Shown: positions 1-4,990 of the stretch, piece after piece
Layout: each line of letters opens with the position of its first letter
How positions within the stretch are numbered: the first letter of the stretch is position 1
Assembly (NCBI GenBank): GCA_937919295.1
Contig: CALFRX010000301.1
Span: forward strand, 1-5,568
Reading direction: 5' to 3'
DNA: 5,568 nt
Source of the DNA: an uncultured Peptococcaceae bacterium
GTDB lineage: Bacteria > Bacillota > Dehalobacteriia > UBA7702
Notes under the pieces: generated by a model
Told to the model about the DNA's origin: nothing
The model's database searches: none
What the model saw: the letters and a program-made list of their open reading frames with translations, nothing else
Position numbers and translations under genes: made by a program

Positions 1-693
1 GTAATCGAATTCGTCTGCTAACACCAAGCGGCGTTTGATTTTGACGCAGGTAGCGATAATGTCTTCGATATTCTTTTGCAGTTTGCCGTCACGCAATTGC
101 GCGAAGAGGTTTTTGTCACCGAGGACAGCGTATTTAACGGCTTCGGCGATGCCGTCGGCAAAGCGCACGGGTTCCATGGTTTTGAGCGTATCGTGGTCGC
201 ACCAGACGAGGGAGGGCTGATGAAAGGCGCCGGCCAGGTTTTTGCCGGCATCTAAATTCACGGCGGTTTTGCCGCCGACGGAAGAATCGATGGCCGCCAA
301 AAATGTGGTGGGTAACTGTACGCAGGGGATGCCTCTGAGATAAACCGCGGCGGCAAAACCTGCCAAATCACCGACCACGCCGCCGCCGAGGGCGATGATG
401 AAATCACCGCGGTTGATTTGTTGATGCGCCATAAATTCCAGCAGTTCCCGGAGAATATCCATATTTTTGGCCTGTTCCCCATTGGCGAACACGAAGGTCT
501 TGTGGGGAATGGCTGTTTTGTCGAAGGCCTTTCTGACCGTATCGCCATAGAGGTTTTCGACGTTATCGTCGGTGACGATGACAGCGTTGCCCAGGGGAAA
601 CTGTTCCTTGATCGCGTCGCCGCATTGTTTTAGGATGCCCTTGCCAATGACGATTTCATAGGGTTTTTCCGTTTCAACGGTAATCCTTTTCAT
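1..693 (-). CDS. aroB: 3-dehydroquinate synthase AroB, N-terminal 231 residues (runs off the left edge)
   Basis: AroB converts 3-deoxy-D-arabino-heptulosonate 7-phosphate to 3-dehydroquinate, the second step of the shikimate pathway, in the cytoplasm, using NAD+ and a divalent metal. The frame is open from the ATG at 693 to the window edge. The glycine-rich NAD-binding stretch ALGGGVVGDLAGFAA is at residues 101-115, LPTTFLAAIDSSVGGKTAVN at about 127-146, GKNLAGAFHQP at 150-160, and the metal-ligand region GIAEAVKY at 181-188 with Glu184 as the likely first ligand. The family is usually about 350-370 residues, so the C-terminal third, with the two histidine ligands, lies outside the window; this is edge truncation, not a broken gene. 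The start is supported by AGGAAGAGGAAGG about six bases upstream. A TATAAT promoter lies at 761-789. The operon partner, if any, lies to the left and is not visible. Confidence 0.97.
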   Translation of the reverse strand, partial: MKRITVETEKPYEIVIGKGILKQCGDAIKEQFPLGNAVIVTDDNVENLYGDTVRKAFDKTAIPHKTFVFANGEQAKNMDILRELLEFMAHQQINRGDFIIALGGGVVGDLAGFAAAVYLRGIPCVQLPTTFLAAIDSSVGGKTAVNLDAGKNLAGAFHQPSLVWCDHDTLKTMEPVRFADGIAEAVKYAVLGDKNLFAQLRDGKLQKNIEDIIATCVKIKRRLVLADEFDY

Positions 694-760
694 GGGGAAC
701 CTTCCTCTTCCTTTTTATTCTAACAATGAATTCTTAAATAACTCTATATTATAATTTTAT

Positions 761-789
761 ATTATAAAACAAAACAGCCAAAACCGCAA
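761..789 (-). promoter_or_regulatory. Probable sigma-A promoter of aroB
   Basis: On the minus strand, TTGCGG (784-789) is followed after 17 bases by a perfect TATAAT (761-766). Transcription would start near 754, leaving a leader of about 60 bases before the aroB ATG. A second TATAAT lies at 748-753 in the same AT-rich run but has no good -35 partner. The promoter lies downstream of the terminator at 839-874, so aroB appears to be transcribed independently of the ABC importer operon. The -35 is only a partial match, so the call rests on the -10 and the spacing. Confidence 0.65.
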
Positions 790-838
790 CTGTCTGCTGG
801 GAAAGGGTTGCATTGTTTTTTAAGGTGTTGTTTACGGC

Positions 839-874
839 AAAAAGAAAGTCCGCAGTATTTTACACTGCGGACTT
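839..874 (-). terminator. Rho-independent terminator after the ABC importer operon
   Basis: A perfect 11-base-pair stem, AAGTCCGCAGT (846-856) with ACTGCGGACTT (864-874), encloses a 7-base loop. Read on the minus strand it is followed by TCTTTTT (839-845), a proper U tract; on the plus strand no T run follows. It lies about 80 bases beyond the stop codon of the ATPase gene and before the aroB promoter, so it should end the importer transcript. It might also serve as the expression platform or 3' end of the foldable segment at 878-936. Confidence 0.85.
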
Positions 875-877
875 AGG

Positions 878-936
878 CCGTCGGGAAAAGCTGATTTTTC
901 TCCTATCAGCCAAAGGCGAAACCGCCCCATGGACGG
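878..936 (-). other. Foldable non-coding segment, possible three-way junction, function unknown
   Basis: This lies between the ATPase stop codon and the terminator. On the minus strand, CCGTC (936-932) can pair with GACGG (882-878), enclosing GGCG/CGCC with a GTTT loop (926-915) and GCTGAT/ATCAGC with a nine-base loop (910-890). The result would be a three-helix junction leading into the terminator stem. I do not recognise it as a known riboswitch, T-box or small RNA. The helices are short (5, 4 and 6 pairs), so a chance fold is possible. A TATAAT at 952-957 just upstream could start a short RNA here, but its -35 is poor. Confidence 0.35.
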
Positions 937-952
937 ATCGTTACGATTTTGA

Positions 953-1726
953 TTATAAGACTTTGGAAAGGAAGGAGCGCAGCCGTTCATTTTGGGGATT
1001 TCCAAAAAACTCCTGAGGTGTGTTTTCTTCGAGGATTTTGCCGCTATCCATAAAGATCACGCGGGTACCGACTTCTTTGGCAAAGCCCATTTCGTGGGTT
1101 ACCACGACCATGGTCATACCCTCGCGGGCCAGCTTTTTCATAACGTCCAACACCTCGCCGATCATCTCCGGATCAAGGGCGCTGGTGGGCTCGTCGAAAA
1201 GCATGACGTCGGGGTTCATGGCCAAGGCGCGGACAATGGCGACCCGCTGTTTTTGGCCACCGGAGAGATTTCCCGGGTAGGCGTCGATTTTATCAGGGAG
1301 ACCGACACGGTCTAAGAGTTGCTTCGTTCTCTCTGTGGCCTCGTCTTTTTTCATGACCCCTAATTTCACCGGGGCCATCATGATGTTCTCCTTGACGCTT
1401 TTGTGGGGAAAGAGATTGAAGCTTTGAAAGACCATGCCCATTTTTTGGCGCATCTTATTGATGTCGTTTTTCTTGTCGGTAATGTCTTTGCCCTCAAACC
1501 AGATATGGCCGCCGCTGGGGACTTCCAGCAGATTGAGGCAGCGCAGAAAGGTGGATTTGCCGGAGCCGGAAGGGCCGATCACCACAACGACGTCGCCTCT
1601 TTTAATGGTGGTGTCAACGCCGTCAAGGGCTTTCACCGTGCTGTTTTTGAAGTGCTTCTGCAAGCCTTTGACTTCGATCAGCACGTCCTTTCCCCTCGGG
1701 TTTAAGCTGCTGTTTTCAGTGGTCAT
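953..1726 (-). CDS. Polar amino-acid ABC transporter ATP-binding protein (GlnQ/HisP type)
   Basis: This is the cytoplasmic ATPase that powers amino-acid import with the permease and binding protein encoded just upstream. It has 257 residues, slightly longer than the usual 240-250 because of an N-terminal extension of about 15 residues before the core begins at LIEVKGLQKHF. Every nucleotide-binding motif is present: Walker A GPSGSGKST (51-59), Q-loop Gln101 in VFQSFNLFPH, signature LSGGQKQR (154-161), Walker B VMLFDEP (174-180), D-loop SALD (182-185) and switch histidine His211 in VVTHEMGFA. It looks fully active. The ATG is supported by AAAGGAGG ten bases upstream, inside the end of the permease gene. 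The 11-base overlap implies translational coupling. It is the last gene of the operon, ahead of the terminator at 839-874. GlnQ-type family membership is secure; which amino acid is carried cannot be read from the ATPase. Confidence 0.96.
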   Translation of the reverse strand: MTTENSSLNPRGKDVLIEVKGLQKHFKNSTVKALDGVDTTIKRGDVVVVIGPSGSGKSTFLRCLNLLEVPSGGHIWFEGKDITDKKNDINKMRQKMGMVFQSFNLFPHKSVKENIMMAPVKLGVMKKDEATERTKQLLDRVGLPDKIDAYPGNLSGGQKQRVAIVRALAMNPDVMLFDEPTSALDPEMIGEVLDVMKKLAREGMTMVVVTHEMGFAKEVGTRVIFMDSGKILEENTPQEFFGNPQNERLRSFLSKVL

Positions 1727-2444
1727 TGCTTCTCAGCCTCCTTTCCAGTTTACCGACGAGCCAGGTAAAGAACATGACGAGGATCAGATAGATCAAAGCC
1801 ACGGCGATCAGCGGCATAAAGGCGGAATACGTGCGGCCGATGATGATGTAGCCGCCCTTGGTTAGATCCTGTAAAGCGATGTAACCGGAAACAGAGGTCT
1901 CTTTGAGCAGGGTGATGAATTCGTTGGCCAGGGCAGGCAGGACATTTTTGATGGCCTGGGGAATGATGATGAAGGCCATGGCCTGCACGTAATTGAACCC
2001 CAGGCTTCTGCCGGCTTCCATTTGCCCTTTGTCGATGGACATGATCCCGGAGCGGACAATTTCCGCGACATAGGCCCCGGAATTGATGCCGAAAGCCAAA
2101 ACGGCGACGAAGATTTTATTGTTGGACGTCGCGAAGATGATATAATACATGATCAGCAACTGTACCACGACGGGGGTTCCCCGGATCACGGTAAGGTACA
2201 CTTTGCTGATGGCATTCAACAGTTTGAGGATCGTGTGGCCGAGACCGGAATCCATGGTTTCAACGGTGTTGTCGTAGGAGGAGCGAATGATGGCGATGAC
2301 CACGCCGATGCTGATGCCTAAGAGCAACGCGAAAAAAGTGATTTCCAGAGTGATCCCGAGACCGTTCAACAGATATTTCCAACGTCCCTCATTGATGAAG
2401 TTCAGAATAAACTGGGCTTTTAAATCGTTGAACCATTCCGTCAA
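1716..2444 (-). CDS. Polar amino-acid ABC transporter permease (HisM/GlnP family), TTG start
   Basis: This is the membrane subunit that forms the translocation path, probably as a homodimer since only one permease gene is present. With the TTG at 2444 it has 242 residues. Hydrophobic segments are at about 31-53, 84-104, 110-128, 152-172 and 208-231. VIRGTPVVVQLL (87-98) and SGAYVAEIVRSGI (122-134) are typical of the family. The EAA-type loop that contacts the ATPase is EAGRSLGF (143-150), leading into IIIPQAIKNVLPAL. I chose TTG because AAAGGGGGT lies seven bases upstream. The more distal GTG at 2483 would put 13 extra residues in frame, but it lies inside a hairpin and has no convincing ribosome-binding site. 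The gene follows the binding protein after a 174-base structured gap and overlaps the ATPase gene by 11 bases. Confidence 0.93.
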   Translation of the reverse strand: MTEWFNDLKAQFILNFINEGRWKYLLNGLGITLEITFFALLLGISIGVVIAIIRSSYDNTVETMDSGLGHTILKLLNAISKVYLTVIRGTPVVVQLLIMYYIIFATSNNKIFVAVLAFGINSGAYVAEIVRSGIMSIDKGQMEAGRSLGFNYVQAMAFIIIPQAIKNVLPALANEFITLLKETSVSGYIALQDLTKGGYIIIGRTYSAFMPLIAVALIYLILVMFFTWLVGKLERRLRSNDH

Positions 2445-2469
2445 GAGAATACCCCCTTTTGCATGAAAT

Positions 2470-2490
2470 AGGGGCGGTCGCACCGCCCCT
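2470..2490 (-). other. 9-bp hairpin directly upstream of the permease ribosome-binding site
   Basis: AGGGGCGGT (2470-2478) and ACCGCCCCT (2482-2490) form a perfect nine-pair GC-rich stem with a CGC loop. No T run follows on either strand, so it is not a classic terminator. On the minus-strand transcript it ends about 12 bases before the AAAGGGGG Shine-Dalgarno of the permease. Its CCCCT end could instead pair with AGGGG of that site, which would make it a possible translational control element. Confidence 0.6.
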
Positions 2491-2498
2491 TAGAACCA

Positions 2499-2531
2499 TA
2501 AGAAAGCTTGTTATACACAGCGTCTTTCTTA
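2499..2531 (-). other. 8-bp inverted repeat in the binding protein-permease gap
   Basis: TAAGAAAG (2499-2506) and CTTTCTTA (2524-2531) are perfect inverted copies separated by 17 bases. The stem is AT-rich and weaker than its two neighbours. It is the middle of three tandem hairpins in this gap. Confidence 0.4.
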
Positions 2532-2543
2532 ACGGTCTATCCT

Positions 2544-2586
2544 CAGGTTTGCGCCTCGCGCTAAAGTACAGCGAGGGGCAAACCTG
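2544..2586 (-). other. 16-bp hairpin after the binding-protein gene, probable mRNA stabiliser or attenuator
   Basis: The arms at 2544-2559 (CAGGTTTGCGCCTCGC) and 2571-2586 (GCGAGGGGCAAACCTG) pair at 15 of 16 positions around an 11-base loop. The hairpin begins about 32 bases after the binding-protein stop codon on the minus-strand transcript. No U tract follows, so complete termination is unlikely. Known ABC importer operons often carry such structures after the binding-protein gene, where they protect that part of the mRNA or let only some transcripts continue. That role is inferred here. Confidence 0.6.
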
Positions 2587-2618
2587 TGATGAAGTCAAGA
2601 TAGTTTGCCGCCGGTTGA

Positions 2619-3416
2619 TTATTTGGCGGGAATGTATTTGTCAATAATGGACTGTACGGTACCGTCGGCGATGAGTTCTTTTAAGGCGGTGTTGACCTGG
2701 TCGAGAAGTTCAGTATTGTCTTTGGCGATGCAGATGGCGTAATCTTCATCGGCATAAGAAGTATCGAGGATCCTAAGACCGTCCTTGGCGGCAACGAAAG
2801 CTTTGGCGGGTTCGTTGTCGATGATGACGCAGTCGATTTTACCGTTGAGCAAAGCATTGATGGCGTCGGCGCCTTTGCTGTAGCGTTCGACGGTGGCGAG
2901 ACCTTCATCTTCCAAATCCCAGGTGGCATAAAGGTCGCCGGTGGTGCTGGTCTGCACGCCGATGCTGTAATTGGCGTCTTTCGCGGTGAGATCATCCACA
3001 CTTGTAATGGCGGAGCCTTCGGGGACGATGACAACCTGTACGCCTTTGGCATAACTGGTGGTGAAGCTAACGCTTTCTTTGCGTTCCTCGGTCACGGTCA
3101 TACCGGCCATACCGAAATCAGCCTTACCGCTTTGAACCGAGGCGATGATGCTGTCAAATTCCATGTCTTCAATTTTCAATTCCATGCCGAGTTTATCGGC
3201 GATGGCCTGGGCGATTTCCGCGTCGATCCCGACAACTTGGTCATTGCCTTCGGCATCGTTTTCGTGATATTCGTAAGGCGGGAATTCGGCATTGGTCGCC
3301 ATGATAAGGGTATTGTCAGCGCTTTCATCGGTGGCTTCACTGCCGTCACTACTGCCGCAGGCGGCAAAGGTAACCGTCAACGCAAAAATGAACAGGATGC
3401 TTAATAATTTTTTCAT
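2619..3416 (-). CDS. Amino-acid ABC transporter substrate-binding lipoprotein
   Basis: This is the extracellular, lipid-anchored receptor that delivers an amino acid to the permease. It has 265 residues. A lipoprotein signal peptide (MKKLLSILFIFALTVTFAAC) ends in a lipobox with Cys20 as the lipidated residue. An acidic, serine-rich linker runs to about 34. The type 2 periplasmic-binding fold follows: NAEFPPYEY (42-50), GIDAEIAQAIADKLG (63-77), FGMAGMTVTEERKESVSFTTSY (101-122), GVQTSTTGD (153-161) and VIIDNEPAKAFV (197-208). By family precedent Arg112 should bind the ligand carboxylate and Asp200 its amino group, so an alpha-amino acid is the likely cargo. The side-chain specificity cannot be told. 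The start has GGAGG seven bases upstream. It is the first operon gene, behind an extended -10 promoter at 3466-3494. Confidence 0.95.
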   Translation of the reverse strand: MKKLLSILFIFALTVTFAACGSSDGSEATDESADNTLIMATNAEFPPYEYHENDAEGNDQVVGIDAEIAQAIADKLGMELKIEDMEFDSIIASVQSGKADFGMAGMTVTEERKESVSFTTSYAKGVQVVIVPEGSAITSVDDLTAKDANYSIGVQTSTTGDLYATWDLEDEGLATVERYSKGADAINALLNGKIDCVIIDNEPAKAFVAAKDGLRILDTSYADEDYAICIAKDNTELLDQVNTALKELIADGTVQSIIDKYIPAK

Positions 3417-3455
3417 TGTTTTTCCTCCGCATTCATGATTTTATTTTCCCTGATT

Positions 3456-3467
3456 TGCTTGCATAAA
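3456..3467. repeat. 12-bp direct repeat, copy 1, at the importer promoter
   Basis: TGCTTGCATAAA occurs here and again, exactly and in the same orientation, at 3628-3639. This copy covers the likely transcription start of the importer operon and touches its -10 box. Two exact 12-mers within one 266-base gap are unlikely by chance and suggest a shared protein-binding site. Confidence 0.6.
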
Positions 3468-3494
3468 TATAACACATTCGCAGGGCTTTTGCAA
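3466..3494 (-). promoter_or_regulatory. Extended -10 promoter of the amino-acid importer operon
   Basis: On the minus strand, TTGCAA (3489-3494) is followed after 17 bases by TATATT (3466-3471). A TG one base before the -10 makes it an extended -10 element. The start point would be near 3459, with a leader of about 42 bases to the binding-protein ATG. It should drive all three importer genes down to the terminator at 839-874. Confidence 0.75.
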
Positions 3495-3612
3495 CACCTT
3501 TTCTGTGGTTTCCTGCATTAAGCACGGCGGAGATCCATGTCTACGGCCAATGAAGAAGTCGTAAAAGGGAAAAGGATTTTTTTGTGGAAAATAACAAAAT
3601 AGAAAGCGAATG

Positions 3613-3624
3613 CTGCCGCGGCAG
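3613..3624. promoter_or_regulatory. Perfect 12-base GC palindrome upstream of the alkD-like promoter
   Basis: CTGCCGCGGCAG is fully self-complementary with no spacer and ends seven bases before the -35 box at 3631. It has no hairpin loop, so a DNA-binding dimer site is more plausible than an RNA structure. No specific regulator can be named. Confidence 0.35.
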
Positions 3625-3627
3625 GGC

Positions 3628-3639
3628 TGCTTGCATAAA
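3628..3639. repeat. 12-bp direct repeat, copy 2, over the alkD-like -35 box
   Basis: This is the second exact copy of TGCTTGCATAAA (first at 3456-3467). It contains the -35 hexamer TTGCAT of the plus-strand promoter. It is preceded by GCAGGGC, an element that also occurs at 3480-3486 in the spacer of the importer promoter. Confidence 0.6.
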
Positions 3640-3658
3640 AAATCTATAAATGTATAAT
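3631..3658 (+). promoter_or_regulatory. Probable promoter of the alkD-like gene
   Basis: TTGCAT (3631-3636) and a perfect TATAAT (3653-3658) are separated by 16 bases. Transcription would begin near 3665, only about 18 bases before the ATG at 3683. This short leader argues against the in-frame upstream ATG at 3650, which precedes the transcript. Confidence 0.65.
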
Positions 3659-3682
3659 TGTGGCAGAAAAGGGAGAGACAAG

Positions 3683-4396
3683 ATGGACTGGAAGAAAACT
3701 TGCTGGAGTGACCAGGATTATCAGTTGCTCTGCGCTGAATTGCGCAGTTTGGCCGATGAACCATACCGGGAATTTCACCAAAAACTGATTACCGACCGCA
3801 GCGTTGTGGTGGGGGTGCGCATGCCCCAATTACGGCGTATGGCCAAAGAAATCGCCAAAGGTAACCGGGAGACACTTTTCCCGTTGCTTCGGGAAGAAGT
3901 CTATGAAGAAATGATGCTTTACGGTTTGGTGTTAGGATACCAAAAGGGAACTTTTTCTCGGCTTTTGGCGCAGTTAGGCGATTTTATTCCTAAAATTAAT
4001 AACTGGGCGGTCTGTGACTGCACTGTTGCGGGGCTCACCGCCGTGAAACAGGAGCGGGAGGAGTTCTTCCGCTTTTTGCAGCCTTATCTCGTTGCGGAAA
4101 ACGAATTTGCCCTGCGCTTTGCCGTGGTATCCCTGATGCACTATTATACCGACGCCCTTTGGCTGGATCGCGTTTTAACGGTCTATCGCCGCGTGGAGCA
4201 TCCCGGTTATTACGTAAAAATGGCTGTGGCCTGGGGTGTCGCCGAGGCTTACGTCAAAGACCGGGGAAAAACCACGGCTTTGCTGAAAGAACGCTGTCTT
4301 GACCGGGAAACCCAAAACAAAGCCGTTCAGAAAATCAGAGATTCGTACCGGGTGACGGCGGCGGACAAGGAAGCTGTGAAAAAATGGCGTATGTAA
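3683..4396 (+). CDS. alkD: DNA alkylation repair protein, AlkD-like HEAT-repeat family
   Basis: This protein of 237 residues belongs to the AlkC/AlkD family of all-helical HEAT-like repeat proteins, which includes DNA glycosylases that excise bulky or cationic alkylpurines. Recognisable segments are VGVRMPQLRRMAKEIAK (43-59), EEMMLYGLVLGY (75-86), INNWAVCDCTV (105-115), LRFAVVSLMHYYTD (144-157), YYVKMAVAWGVAEAYVK (176-192) and QNKAVQKIRDSYRV (211-224). Trp108, Asp112, Arg145 and Trp184 align by motif with the Trp-Asp-Arg-Trp set needed by Bacillus cereus AlkD (W109, D113, R148, W187), so catalytic competence is likely, although activity is inferred. I chose the ATG at 3683 because it follows GGGAGA and the promoter. 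The upstream ATG at 3650 would add 11 residues but overlaps the -10 box. The gene is transcribed away from the amino-acid importer. No terminator is visible after it, so read-through into the next gene is possible. Confidence 0.9.
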   Translation: MDWKKTCWSDQDYQLLCAELRSLADEPYREFHQKLITDRSVVVGVRMPQLRRMAKEIAKGNRETLFPLLREEVYEEMMLYGLVLGYQKGTFSRLLAQLGDFIPKINNWAVCDCTVAGLTAVKQEREEFFRFLQPYLVAENEFALRFAVVSLMHYYTDALWLDRVLTVYRRVEHPGYYVKMAVAWGVAEAYVKDRGKTTALLKERCLDRETQNKAVQKIRDSYRVTAADKEAVKKWRM

Positions 4397-4453
4397 TCGG
4401 ATAAAAACAGAAGGCGGGAAGCAAACTAAAGAAAAAACGAAAGTGGACTTGAT

Positions 4454-4894
4454 ATGAGACAAAAGGCCTTTCTCGCGGCTTTTGCCGTTGTTTTTTCTTT
4501 ACTCGTCGGCGTTCAGAGTTATTTTTTTCTCGTTCCCGACGCCGGTATTCATTTGCGGGCCGACCGTATCGGCGCTTCTCTTTTAAACCCCTTTACGGAA
4601 ACGGAAAAAGCCGGGGAAGAAATCGCCGATTTATCCGTCTACCTGACCATGGAAACGGAAGGGGACGCCTCGGCCAACGCGTCGCTGATCATCAACGATA
4701 CGATTGCTGGTAATTTCAGCAAGGGGATTCTCTGCGTCAAAGCGAAAGAAGGTGATATCCTGAAAATCAGGAGTTCTGACCACATTGTTGTGACGGTCAC
4801 CGATTATCCGGAAAATCTTAACGAGGCCTCTTTGCCTGCCTCTGTCACTGGGAAAAGAGGCGTGACAGCTTGGGGCACGATCGTTTTTAAATAA
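4454..4894 (+). CDS. Small membrane-anchored or secreted protein of unknown function
   Basis: I do not recognise this family. It has 146 residues. A short basic N-terminus (MRQK) leads into one hydrophobic segment at about 5-27, either a signal anchor or a signal peptide without a clear cleavage site and without a lipobox. The rest, probably outside the membrane, is mildly acidic. From about 58 to 117 it alternates hydrophobic and polar residues (LSVYLTMETEG, NASLIINDTIAGNF, GDILKIRS, IVVTVTDYP), which suggests a small beta-sandwich. It has a single cysteine, Cys94. The start has only a weak ribosome-binding site (AGTGGA). It begins 57 bases after the alkD-like gene with no terminator or convincing promoter between them, so it may be co-transcribed with it. 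The open frame, base composition and orientation match the neighbours, supporting a real gene. Confidence 0.75.
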   Translation: MRQKAFLAAFAVVFSLLVGVQSYFFLVPDAGIHLRADRIGASLLNPFTETEKAGEEIADLSVYLTMETEGDASANASLIINDTIAGNFSKGILCVKAKEGDILKIRSSDHIVVTVTDYPENLNEASLPASVTGKRGVTAWGTIVFK

Positions 4895-4921
4895 AAAACT
4901 GTAATAAAAGTAATATTTGTA

Positions 4922-4950
4922 TTGTATCATTGGGTTTTTTCATGTATAAT
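4922..4950 (+). promoter_or_regulatory. Probable sigma-A promoter of cmk
   Basis: TTGTAT (4922-4927) is followed after exactly 17 bases by a perfect TATAAT (4945-4950), in the AT-rich 96-base gap after the unknown gene. The start point would be near 4957, giving a leader of about 34 bases. No terminator is seen in this gap, so read-through from the left could add to cmk expression. Confidence 0.7.
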
Positions 4951-4990
4951 AATGGTGAATAACTATACTTAGGAAAGCAGGTATCACTTT

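Noticed and set aside
839..942. A known riboswitch class (fluoride, T-box, c-di-GMP, purine) in the foldable segment.
   Set aside because: Short likenesses (ATGGGG...CGCC, GGCTGAT; TATAATC) are present, but the conserved cores of these classes are missing. There is no T-box sequence ahead of the terminator, and the fluoride-type pseudoknot pairing cannot be formed.
813..1016. Plus-strand open frames at 813-1016 and opposite the ATPase, permease and binding-protein genes.
   Set aside because: They are antisense to well-supported genes or cross the terminator hairpin, and their translations resemble no protein family.
2445..2483. A longer permease start at the GTG at 2483, adding 13 residues.
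   Set aside because: The GTG lies inside the 9-bp hairpin with no Shine-Dalgarno, and the added residues (MRPPLFHAKGGIL) do not look like a permease N-terminus. The TTG at 2444 has AAAGGGGGT at good spacing.
2510..2600. An internal promoter for the permease and ATPase (TTGACT at about 2594-2599; TATAAC at about 2510-2515, minus strand).
   Set aside because: TTGACT has no -10 at 16-18 bases, and TATAAC has no usable -35 and no TG extension.
3430..3475. A complete ArgR/AhrC ARG box in the importer leader (ATGCAAG and CATGAAT half-sites).
   Set aside because: The two half-sites are in the wrong order and about 20 bases apart rather than joined by a short A/T core. Only single half-sites are supported.
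3537..3602. A 21-codon plus-strand ORF (MSTANEEVVKGKRIFLWKITK) with GGCGGAG just upstream of its ATG.
   Set aside because: No convincing promoter precedes it, it is very short, and nothing else supports coding. It is worth revisiting only if ribosome profiling or conservation shows it.
3650..3682. An upstream ATG at 3650 for the alkD-like gene.
   Set aside because: It overlaps the -10 box of the promoter, so it would not be in the transcript, and it lacks a ribosome-binding site. The ATG at 3683 has GGGAGA in front.
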